Part shown: positions 33,076 to 45,000 of the stretch, piece by piece
Layout: the number at the start of each line of letters is the position of its first letter
How positions within the stretch are numbered: position 1 is the first letter of the stretch
NCBI RefSeq assembly: GCF_932526225.1
Contig: NC_064036.1
Coordinates: forward strand, 18,314,953 to 18,374,952
Direction: 5' to 3'
DNA: 60,000 bases
DNA from: Nematostella vectensis
Lineage: Eukaryota > Cnidaria > Anthozoa > Actiniaria > Edwardsiidae
Position numbers and translations under genes: made by a program
Notes under the pieces: generated by a model
Seen by the model: the letters and a program-made list of their open reading frames with translations, nothing else
The model's database searches: none
What the model was told of the DNA's origin: nothing

Positions 33076-36000
33076 AACTATTCTTCGATGTGACTGCCAG
33101 CCTAACACATTAATCATTTGGGTAACGCTACTTGTTCTTTGGTAATCCCCTGTGGTAAAGCGTGCGGCTCTACGCTGGACAGATAGAGATAGAGATATCT
33201 GTACGAAATGCACAACCCGGGATCTCAGTTCCGCTCGTGCAACTTTGTCACATGTGAAACAAACAAGGCAGCTATCGTAGATTACCATGTGTGACACTAG
33301 CGTGGGCTTCGTTTGAAGCGCGTTCAGACACTCAACTTTTGATTCTAATTTCTCATAAACGCAGGTTCGACATACAACTACATCAAGCAAGTACTTTCGG
33401 TAAGGCCTATTTCACCAATAGAGTCGGGTAATAGTTTGGAAGATGAGCGGGTTGCGCTAAAATGTTGAAAAGGAAAAATTCTTTAGTTTTTAAATTATCT
33501 TAACAAAAATACCCTCGAATTGACTATCTGAAATTTATTCTTGTGCAAAACTGGTCCTCTTACCCCTCTCACACAAGTTGCCTTAGGGTTTGGACTTAGC
33601 AGGGGGCGTAAATTCGGGGATTGATCCTTGTAGGCAAGAGTGCATTTATTTTTTCAAATATTGCGAGGACAATTTTGGCGTGAAATAAAGATTCATCAAT
33701 CGCGAAGTTTGACAGGTCAGTTTTAAACCAAAAATTCGTGTGCTTCAAGTTGGTGTATTGTTAGGTGTTACTATAGATTTAGAAAATATATTAATATATT
33801 AATATATTAATATAAAAATATTGCTTTCATTTAACTTGCATGACAAAAAAATAATTTGATTTCCAAGAAGAGTGAATCTTGCGGAATCTGATAAAGCATA
33901 GATGCATTAATAAAATCTGAAAAATTTACGAAAATCGCGCCGAAAACGTGTCTTCTGTAGGGAACTTAGTATATAAGCTGTTTAGCCAAAACAACCTCGG
34001 CGCGCCACCTTAATGGGGTGACTCTAGCGAGGTCTCGTCAGGGGAAGGCCAATTGTACTTACGGTTGACATGATGAGCTTAATGGGGTGACTCTAGCGAG
34101 GTCTCGTCAGGGGAAGGCCTATTGTACTTACGGTTGACATGATGAGCTTAATGGGGTGACTCTAGCGAGGTCTCGTCAGGGGAAGGCCTATTGTACTTAC
34201 GGTTGACATGATGAGCTTAATGGGGTGACTCTAGCGAGGTCTCGTCAGGGGAAGGCCAATTGTACTTACGGTTGACATGATGAGCTTAATGGGGTGACTC
34301 TAGTGAGGTTCTCGTCAGGGGAAGGCCAATTGTACTTACGGTTGACATGATGAGCTTAATGGGGTGACTCTAGCGAGGTCTCGTCAGGGGAAGGCCTATT
34401 GTACTTACGGTTGACATGATGAGCTTAATGGGGTGACTCTAGCGAGGTCTCGTCAGGGGAAGGCCTATTGTACTTACGGTTGACATGATGAGCTTAATGG
34501 GGTGACTCTAGCGAGGTCTCGTCAGGGGAAGGCCTATTGTACTTACGGTTGACATGATGAGCTTAATGGGGTGACTCTAGCGAGGTTCTCGTCAGGGGAA
34601 GGCCTATTGTACTTACGGTTGGCACGGTGAACTCCATAAAGAACTCTTGAAATGTTTCATCAGTCTGGTTGTGTGCGCACATCCTGATGTCCATGACATT
34701 TGCAAAGATCTCTTCGAGATGCAGGTCGATGACGAGGTCTGGTCTATAGAGTATTCGCAGGGGCTTGGGAAGGTCTGTAACCAACAAAAGGAATGACAGT
34801 CTTTTCCTTCCTAATCTCGTAATGGAGAACAGATTAACACCTTTTTCAATCACCATTTTGCCACCCAGTTGGACTCTAAGTTCACTCTTTCTCATCGTGT
34901 GTAGACGCGAACACCTTTAGAGCTCAAATGTTTGAAATAACTGTCAACCCGTTTACCGAGCGAAATCTCCAGTTTCTATTATTTTCACTTGTGGAAACTA
35001 TTTATCCAGGGAAACAGTTCTATCAACGGAAACCTTTTATTTCCAAAATACGTTCATAACAATTCAGAACAAGTACTAGTTTCATCTGCTAATAGGCAAC
35101 TTTAAGAAATCACATGACTTTTAGTAAGCAGAAAACGCGAAAATTATCAAACGCTTACCAAACAGCCAGAAAGTTTCTGTCGAAAATGGCTTGTTTTCAT
35201 AGAAAGAAAGTTATTATTTTTTGGCAGCTAATTATTTGTTTATTTTGACACGTGTTTGCTACTGAAAAGGTCTTATGATTTCTAAGCGCAACTCGCCATC
35301 GCTAGGGTAGACTTACTGTGTGCCTTGACCCACAAGTCTACGCGCTCCCTGTACTCGTCAGGTTGTGTGTTTGGTTGGATGCGATCCGTCAGGCGACAGT
35401 CGATAACCGCGTCACTCTCGTGGCATGGCCGCTGAATTATGAAGCGATTATTTGCACGAAAGACAACATCTACAGCGGAAGATAAGTCACATGATTGGCA
35501 CTACAATAAGTAGATCCACCCCTCCCCCCACCTCAACGGGGGGATTTTGTCAGGGTACCCCTAAACCTTCACCACTAGAATTTCTATCCGGATAAAGTAA
35601 CCCATAACCCCTTATGCAATTTTTTAGTTAGCTTAAAGCCGCATTGTCACCAGTTTACTTCCGGTCGATTACCTAACAATCTCCGATGATCTTTAACGGA
35701 AAACGCGAAAAATATTTCAAAATATTTAAAGCAGTGTGTCTATACAATCCTTAATCTACGTATTCCAGGGATTAACTCGGTGCTAGTTACGTAGGGGTTT
35801 GTAATGGTTCGTTTTAATGCAATGTTTTATGTCGAATTGGTGTCCCGAATAAATGTGCATATGAAGTTAAAAAAAAAAAACTCTCTTTTTCACAGTTAGA
35901 CGTTTTTATATGAAACACTTATGTTATGAGGCTTCATTTTTGTGAAAACTATGTGTGGACGAGTTGACTCTACTTGTGGACGAGTTGACTCTACTTGTGG

Positions 36001-39000
36001 ACGAGTTGACTCAATTTGTGGACGAAATGGTTGTGGTATGACTGTAAACCGCTTTAAACACAATATTTTGTCTCGAAAAGGTATGAATAAGCTATTTCTA
36101 TCTGATGCATTGTCAATGGCGCGGCGATGTCTCTGTAATAACGGAATGTTAAAGAAGGCCAGTCATACCACTATTTAATGCTCCCGTTCAATGCCGAGCC
36201 ACACAAAGAATTAAATTCCATCGGCTTATTCAAGCAGGTTACCAAGATATTTTCAATGAAATATCAGACTTCATTTGTAGATTGTTATTTTGAAGTTTCT
36301 TTGCGAATAAACCGTTGTAGTTTCAGCGATAAACAATAACAAAGGGAGTGGGTGATCGACAATCTGTTTGTGATATCATCTAATTCTTTAATATAGAGGT
36401 CGGTTTAGGAAACATATAAAAATTTTTTGACAAGGATGATCTCTGCTACTATGCGCCTCTTTTTACGCCTCGCTCTCGTGCCTGTAGCGGGTCTAGGGAA
36501 GGGTTAAATGGGTTTAACCCCAACCCCCGTTTGGCCTTCCAAGAAGGAATATGTAACGAAAAATAATTACCCCCCTCCCCCCTTTGTCACTGAGCCAAAC
36601 CCCCCTTCAGCGAAAAGATCCGCCTCTGCGTGCTACAAGCCTGGCACCGTGTTCACCATGGCGAGTGGGCTACCTTTGGCGACATCCATCAATAGATGTT
36701 CGATGCGCACGTCGCGTTTGATGTGTCGCAGGAGATGGTACGCGTATAGGCCGTTGCTCTGGTTCGGCTCCTCGTACGCTCCTTGCTGTGTGCAGCTATG
36801 GTTTGAAAACAATAGATAGATAGATAAGTTAATGTTTTATTTGAAAGCCCTATACTGTTAGTACATCGTTATTTTTTTAAAATGAATAAAAATTAATTAA
36901 TACCGTTTTTGATCATATCAAAGAAGGCGAAGTTGAGAGAGCGAAAGGAGGTAAGTTAAAGGGGATGTCGACAGTAATTAAAGTCATCCAGTCTTACTAA
37001 ATAGTATACTATTATACAAATATACTAATAATAATCCCATACTATATCATGATAATAGATTTTACTGTGATTTTGTGTAATCTGTCAATTCACGCTCAAG
37101 AATTCCAGAATACATTTATGGCTTCCGTCAATCAAAAGCCTTGAACTGTTTTAATTGGCCTAGACTTGATGGGCTCCAATCACGCCTTCTCACAACAATG
37201 GAGAGAGCAAAATATGTTCTAAAATTTTGAAAATCCTGGCGGGAGTACTCAGAATACTCAAAATCTCTGCAGTTACTCATTTGAATTTACCGAGGGAAAA
37301 AATGGTGGTGTGATTTGCCGTCCATAGATTGGGGTTCTCCACCTCTTTTCGGCCCTTCTGGGTTCGTGGTGTATACACATTCAATTATTTCTTCATCTGA
37401 TTTCCAACTATTATTGGTCATATTGTAGAAGACTTAGGTGGATACCTCCAGGTAATAGATCTGGTGGCGGGTCTCACAACTAATTCACTTACCATGAATA
37501 TGCGAAGATGTTATTACCAAGAGGCAACCTGTTAACGTACAATGGCCGGTTATCTGTTTCAGGCAACCTGCAAAAACACAATTTATTCATTATTAATATA
37601 GTAAATGAAACTTAGTTACTCCAACCATTTGCACTTAGATAGTCATTTCTGCTGTGTAATTACTACACCATAATTCTATAAACATCAAAGATATACTAGC
37701 TTGCTTTACTTGATATTGCAATATACTAGCTTAAGGTACTCAAAATACTAGCTTACGGTACTCAAAATACTAGCTTACGGTACTCAAAATACTAGCTTAC
37801 GGTACTCAAAATACTAGCTTACGGTACTCAATATACCTGCTTACGGTACTCAATATACCTGCTTACGGTACTCAATATACCTGCTTACGGTACTCAATAT
37901 ACCTGCTTACGGTACTCAATATACCTGCTTGCGGTACTCAATATACCTGCTTGCGGTACTCAATATACCTGCTTACGGTACTCAATATACCTGCTTACGG
38001 TACTCAATATACCTGCTTACGGTACTCAATATACCTGCTTACGGTACTCAATATACCTGCTTACGGTTCTCAATATACTAGCTTACGGTTCTCAATATAC
38101 TAGCTTACGGTTCTCAATATACTAGCTTACGGTACTCAATATACTAGCTTACGGTACTCAATATACTAGCTTAGGGTACTCAATATACTAGCTTAGGGTA
38201 CTCAATATACTAGCTTACGGTACTCAATATACTAGCTTACGGTACTCAATATACTAGCTTACGGTACTCAATATACTAGCTTACGGTACTCAATATACTA
38301 GCTTAGGGTACTCAATATACTAGCTTAGGGTACTCAATATACTAGCTTAGGGTACTCAATATACCAGCTTAGGGTTCTCAATATACCAGCTTAGGGTTCT
38401 CAATATACCAGCTTAGGGTTCTCGATATACCAGCTTAGGGTACTCGATATACCAGCTTAGGGTACTCGATATACCAGCTTAGGGTTCTCAATATACCAGC
38501 TTAGGGTTCTCGATATACCAGCTTAGGGTACTCGATATACCAGCTTAGGGTACTCGATATACCAGCTTAGGGTACTCGATATACCAGCTTAGGGTTCTCA
38601 ATATACCAGCTTAGGGTTCTCGATATACCAGCTTAGGGTACCCTAAGCTAGTATACCGAGCACCCTAAGCTAGTATACCGAGCACCCTAAGCTAGTATAC
38701 CGAGCACCCTAAGCTAGTATACCGAGCACCCTAAGCTAGTATACCGAGCACCCTAAGCTAGTATACCGAGCACCCTAAGCTAGTATACCGAGCACCCTAA
38801 GCTAGTATACCGAGCACCCTAAGCTAGTATACCGAGCACCCTAAGCTAGTATACCGAGCACCCTAAGCTAGTATACCGAGCACCCTAAGCTAGTATACCG
38901 AGCACCCTAAGCTAGTATACCGAGCACCCTAAGCTAGTATACCGAGCACCCTAAGCTAGTATACCGAGCACCCTAAGCTAGTATACCGAGCACCCTAAGC

Positions 39001-42000
39001 TAGTATACCGAGCACCCTAAGCTAGTATACCGAGCACCCTAAGCTAGTATACCGAGCACCCTAAGCTAGTATACCGAGCACCCTAAGCTAGTATACCGAG
39101 CACCCTAAGCTAGTATACCGAGCACCCTAAGCTAGTATACCGAGCACCCTAAGCTAGTATACCGAGCACCCTAAGCTAGTATACCGAGCACCCTAAGCTA
39201 GTATATCGAGCACCCTAAGCTAGTATATCGAGCACCCTAAGCTAGTATATCGAGCACCCTAAGCTAGTATATCGAGCACCCTAAGCTAGTATATCGAGCA
39301 CCCTAAGCTAGTATATCGAGCACCCTAAGCTAGTATATCGAGCACCCTAAGCTAGTATATCGAGCACCCTAAGCTAGTATATCGAGCACCCTAAGCTAGT
39401 ATATCGAGCACCCTAAGCTAGTATATCGAGCACCCTAAGCTAGTATATCGAGTGCGGCATACTAGCTTAGGGTGCTCGGTATACTAGCTTAGGGTGCTCG
39501 GTATACTAGCTTAGGGTACCCTAAGCTGGTATATCGAGAACCCTAAGCTGGTATATCGAGTACCCTAAGCTGGTATATCGAGTACCCTAAGCTGGTATAT
39601 CGAGTGCGGCATGCTAGTATATCGAGTGCGGCATGCTAGTATATCGAGTGCGGCATGCTAGTATATCGAGTGCGGCAAGCTAGTATATCGAGTGCGGCAA
39701 GCTAGTATATCGAGTGCGGCAAGCTAGTATATCGAGTGCGGCAAGCTAGTATATCGGGTGCGGCAAGCTAGTATATCGGGTGCGGCAAGCTAGTATATCG
39801 GGTGCGGCAAGCTAGTATATCGGGTGCGGCAAGCTAGTATATCGGGTGCGGCAAGCTAGTATATCGGGTGCGGCAAGCTAGTATATCGGGTGCGGCAAGC
39901 TAGTATATCGGGTGCGGCAAGCTAGTATATCGGGTGCGGCAAGCTAGTATATCGGGTGCGGCAAGCTAGTATATCGGGTGCGGCAAGCTAGTATATCGGG
40001 TGCGGCAAGCTAGTATATCGGGTGCGGCAAGCTAGTATATCGGGTGCGGCAAGCTAGTATATCGAGTGCGGCAAGCTAGTATATCGAGTGCGGCAAGCTA
40101 GTATATCGAGTGCGGCAAGCTAGTATATCGAGTGCGGCAAGCTAGTATATCGAGTGCGGCAAGCTAGTATATCGAGTGCGGCAAGCTAGTATATCGAGTG
40201 CGGTAAGCTAGTATACCGAGTGCGCTAAGCTAGTATATCGAGTACGGTAAGCAAGTATATCGAGTACCGTAAGCCAGTATATTGAGTACTGTAAGCTAGT
40301 ATATTGAGGGTACTCAATATACTAGCTTACGGCACTCAATATACTAGTTAAAAGTACTCAATATGTAGCTATAATCTGTGACAAAAATGCTGAGACCCCC
40401 TATTAATATCCCCACCCCTTTTTAAAAAAGGAACTCTTAGATCAACAGACAATACCATCTCTTCAAAATATCCCCCCCCCCCCACCAAAGCACTTGCATC
40501 CCAGCCAACATTGATTAGGGGGGAGGGGGGGTTGCCTTTTTCAAAGGCAAATAGTCTCAGCTATTATTGTCATGGATTGTTGCTTGCATACCGTATTCGA
40601 CAGGAGTCAATGATCAACAAGTTTAACAACGTCTTGCAGGTCTGCATTGTCTCGAGGATCTCCTGGGCACAGTAGCTGTCTTCTCTGTTATATTCAAGGT
40701 TAGCATCAACAGGGAGGAGGAAGTTTTCGCCTCCATCCTCATAACCATGTCCAGCATAGTACAGAACAGCATACACACCATTACCTTAGAAACAAAGAAG
40801 TTTATTTAAGTTTATACCCTAATACACGACACACCCTTACTATAGAGACACGGGACACTTCATTAAATACTAGTCAATTACGTGTGTTATTAAATGGCGC
40901 TGTGGGACAAGGGTAAGTTCATTTAATACTAGTGTATTAGGTGTGTAACTAAATGGTGCCCTAGTAGATTTACGGGAGGGAAGTATGGGTTGCAACTCAT
41001 GAGCTTATGAAAAAAAAAAGAAATGCTCTGAAAAGAGAATAAGCTTTTTCTGTGAGTGTGTAACGTGCCTCCCCCCAATCCTTTTGTATGGATCTGCCCA
41101 GAGGTAGCCTTCTCTGCAGGCGACTGCTTTGCCCATAAAGCACCAGAAAAGGCTACTAGGGGCTCATGTAGCAATGTATTCCTTCCCCATTAACAAAGGA
41201 CTTTGCTACCACAGTAAAATTAACCCCCAAAGCTATTCCAATCCATTCCCGTTTTCTAAAATTAAGAGAGGCCTACCAAAGATGCTACCCCTGAGGGTTG
41301 AAAGGGTGCTTATGTGTCCACTTACCCAGAAGTTTACAAAATGACAACACAGCAATTCTCATCTCACTCAGCGTCAGGTTTACTAATGAAACCACCTGTT
41401 AACATTGACATTATTACTATTTTGGCATTGAAGTTCCTCAAGTTCATATATTTAAAAAAATGTATGTAGGTAAATATTAATAGCAGTTATATAAAGACCA
41501 CAAGTAAACACCAGCAATGATCCAGTTCTACAGTTATATAAAGACCATAAGAAAACTCAGCATTGATCCAGTTCTACAGTAATATAAAGACTATAAGAAA
41601 GCTCAGCATTGATCCATCTCTCCAGTTATATAAAGACCAAAAGGAAGCTCAGCAATGATCCATCTCTCCAGTTATATAAAGACCATAATAAAGCTCAGCA
41701 ATGATCCATCTCTCCAGTTATATAAAGACCATAAAAAAACTCAGCATTGATCCAGTTCTACAGCAATATAAAGACCATAAGAAAGCTCAGCATTGATCCA
41801 TCTCTCCAGTTATATAAAGACCATAAGAAAGCTCAGCATTGATCCATCTCTCCAGAAATATAAAGACCATAAGAAAGCTCAGCATTGATCCATCTCTCCA
41901 GAAATATAAAGACCATAAGAAAGCTCAGCATTGATCCATCTCTCCAGAAATATAAAGACCATAAGAAAGCTCAGCATTGATCCATCTCTCCAGTTATATA

Positions 42001-45000
42001 AAGACCATAAGAAAGCTCAGCATTGATCCATCTCTCCAGTTATATAAAGACCATAAGAAAGCTCAGCATTGATCCATCTCTCCAGTTATATAAAGACCAT
42101 AAGAAAGCTCAGCATTGATCCATCTCTCCAGTTATATAAAGACCATAAGAAAGCTCAGCATTGATCCAGTTCTACAGCTTTGAATGCTCACACTTGGGTG
42201 GAATGCTTGCAGGTCAAAATAGCGCTCATGAAAACAAGAAATGGAATGCTTGTGCCCAGATAAACATTCATGACTGTTTCATGGGTTACCTCCCAAAACG
42301 GAAAAGTCTTCGCATTAGTCCTCACAGTTCATAGCTTTTTTTAATTAAGTGTATCATGTAAATAACTGGTGTAAAGGACACGTTACCTTGAAGCCTAGGT
42401 CCCATAAAGCCTTGGCGACTGCTGCAGCATCATCAAGTGGGTGGAGTAGACCTTGTAACTTTTTGCACTCATAATTCTGGTTGCCAATTACCAAAGCTAC
42501 TTTATCTGAGACAGCTGGTGAACAAGTACACAGGGAAAAGTATTACACATTACTGTATACCAAGCTTCATTTAAACTAAGGTACTATAAGTCATGTTTTA
42601 AATGCTAACTGTACAGTGATCCTCTTCTCATCACTATTATTATCACTGCCATTGTCATTGTCATTTTTATAATATACATTGTTATTATTTTTTGTATTAT
42701 GACTATTATCATTTTATTATATATTGTACAACATGCTACATGTACGACTGTTTACCTGGTTGATCTGATCTTGGACTATCTAAAATTAAAAAAAAATAAG
42801 CATTGCAATGAGACACTTTGTAAATCTAGCTTTAGTCCTCTATTTATTTGTTAATGGAAAAACAAATTGAAAAATAAAAATACATAATAGATAATGTAAA
42901 ATTGACAGCCACCACACATGTCTATTGCAGGGCTTCTGGAATTGCGCGAAAAAAAAATTACACGGAATAACAACTGTTACGCCCAAACTACATTTTGTAC
43001 CGAAGGAAAGCATGAAATAACTTGAAAAGGTTATTTTTTTTTTGCGTGAAAATATCTTGGGCAAGTTTTCATTGGCTCCTAGCCACCAGCCTATTAAAAA
43101 AAGGTATTTTATTATTAGTTCTAGGCCTTCGCGGTTTAGCAAAGAACGCCTAGTCATTTTATTTGTTTTCGAAATTCAGTTCGAAATATCGCACTCTTAC
43201 GAAGAATATATCTCTTTTTTTACGAGAAATAGAGGTAAGAACCCTAAAAGAACAAATTAGCTATGCAATTAAATGTTTTTTCTTTCAAAATTTAGCCAAA
43301 TTACGTGGGATTACGCGGAAAGTTGTGGATTACGCGGATTATGCGGAAAAAGCCAAATTAATTAATAGAATTATGCGCTTGTGCGGAAGCGCATAATTCC
43401 AGAAGCCCTGTCTAAGGTGTAGCCCTAAGTTGTAGCCCTAAGTTGTAGCACTAAGAAGTAGCCCTAAGTTGTAGCCCTAAGTTGTAGCACTTGGGCAAAT
43501 GTTGCACCCTAGGGGATAGGACCAGCTTGTGTGACTATTTCTATGAATTTGAAAAGTTCAGATCTTAGCAAGCTACATGGCCACACCTGATATGCAATGT
43601 CACAGTATCCATCTAGGCTTTCTCCCTACCCTCCTTGAGGGGGCTGAATGGGTAGCTTACCCTCTTGAGAAGTCCGACTCCTTGTCATCCCACCACTCTG
43701 GCTGTATGAAGCAGGATGGCGGCCAACAGCTGTAATGTAAAATTATTTCACAAGTATAACAGGTTACATGGCTAAGGAAGGATGTTTATGTTTTAACCAT
43801 TCATGCACTTCCCCTATAGTTCACACAACTTAGCTCAGTTGCTAAGACCATGATAACTTCCTCTGTGGGGCAGATAGGGGGATCCGGGTGGATAAGTTAG
43901 ATAAAAAAGTGTGGGATTAAAACCTAAAACTTCTTGGAAGTATGTTGCTTCTTCTAGAAATCCTAAATACACCTCTTTACACACAGTACAGTACATACCC
44001 TGCCTTGTTTCAGTGGTGTAGCCATTTGGACTCATGGAGGACGCAATGGTGTTTTGGACATTTGACACTAAAGCAACTAAAGCAAAGAAATGTGTAAGGA
44101 AAGATGTCATAGAAATGCTTAGAAAAGATCTTAAACATTTTACCTTCAGGCGGGGCATCGTAGGGGATGTTGCTGTTGGTTTCAAAGTCCATTTCAACAG
44201 CTGCTTTAGTTTCCACTATTTCTATAAATAATGCAAAAAAATGTGTTACAAACAATTGGTAAAAGAGTTGAAATTATTCAGCCACGATAAACTGCACAAC
44301 ATTGAAAGCAAAGTCACTAAGATTTATGTAATACATGAGAAATATATATTTAAAGCTAAAAAAAATACCTTGCAATTGGTGCTAATTTGGTTACAATGCT
44401 CTTATTGAAATGAACTTCATAAACAGGAGGATTTTGCCATGCTCTGATGTGACCTAACAGGAGGATTTTGCCATGCTCTGATGTGACAATTAGTGAAGAT
44501 TTCAATCAGTAGAATGTTTCTCACTTTATCATTGGTTTTAACTGGATTCAATCTTTAACTGTCAACGTACATTGTACATAATCATTATTTTGTTAGAATC
44601 AATGCCTTTGTTAGGAATAAACTTAGGAATAAACTTGTAAGTGTACAGCACTTCGGCACACCTTGCTTACAAGGTTGGTAGACACACCTTCACTGCTTGA
44701 GCTTGAAGTAATTTTTTTTGAAGTGGAAGGTGTCTCTGAGGACAAAAGGAAATCAGTGAGATACAGGTGCAAACCCAGGATTGGCTGAGGGGGGGGGGGG
44801 GTGCGCAGTCATATGATTATAGTATTTGCAAATTCTATTAAAAGAAATGACCCAATTTTTGGCCGCCAAGGGGGGTGCATCCACACCCTGCGCACTCCTC
44901 CCCTGTGTTCAGTAGAATACAGAAGGAAACATTTGGAATATATATGTGTTTATTTTGACAAAGAATATCGAGATACCTTACTATAGACAATTAAAGCTGG

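Larger units (their letters stand above)
29856..34009. mobile_element. TTAA-flanked transposon with about 530-bp inverted repeats
   Basis: Left arm 29856-30387 and right arm 33477-34009 are inverted copies with moderate divergence; tips read GGTGGCGCGCCGAGGTTGTT. TTAA flanks both ends (29852-29855 and 34010-34013). Joining the flanks recreates the 69-bp satellite unit of this intron (gatgagc-TTAA-tggggtgac), so the insertion site is unambiguous. TTAA duplication is the signature of piggyBac-type elements. No transposase is present; the interior holds nested LINEs. Confidence 0.85.

Noticed and set aside
37690-40350. Interstitial telomere-like repeat (CCCTAA/TTAGGG in many units)
   Set aside because: The hexamer occurs only once per 22/23-bp unit and is lost in many sub-blocks; not a telomeric array.
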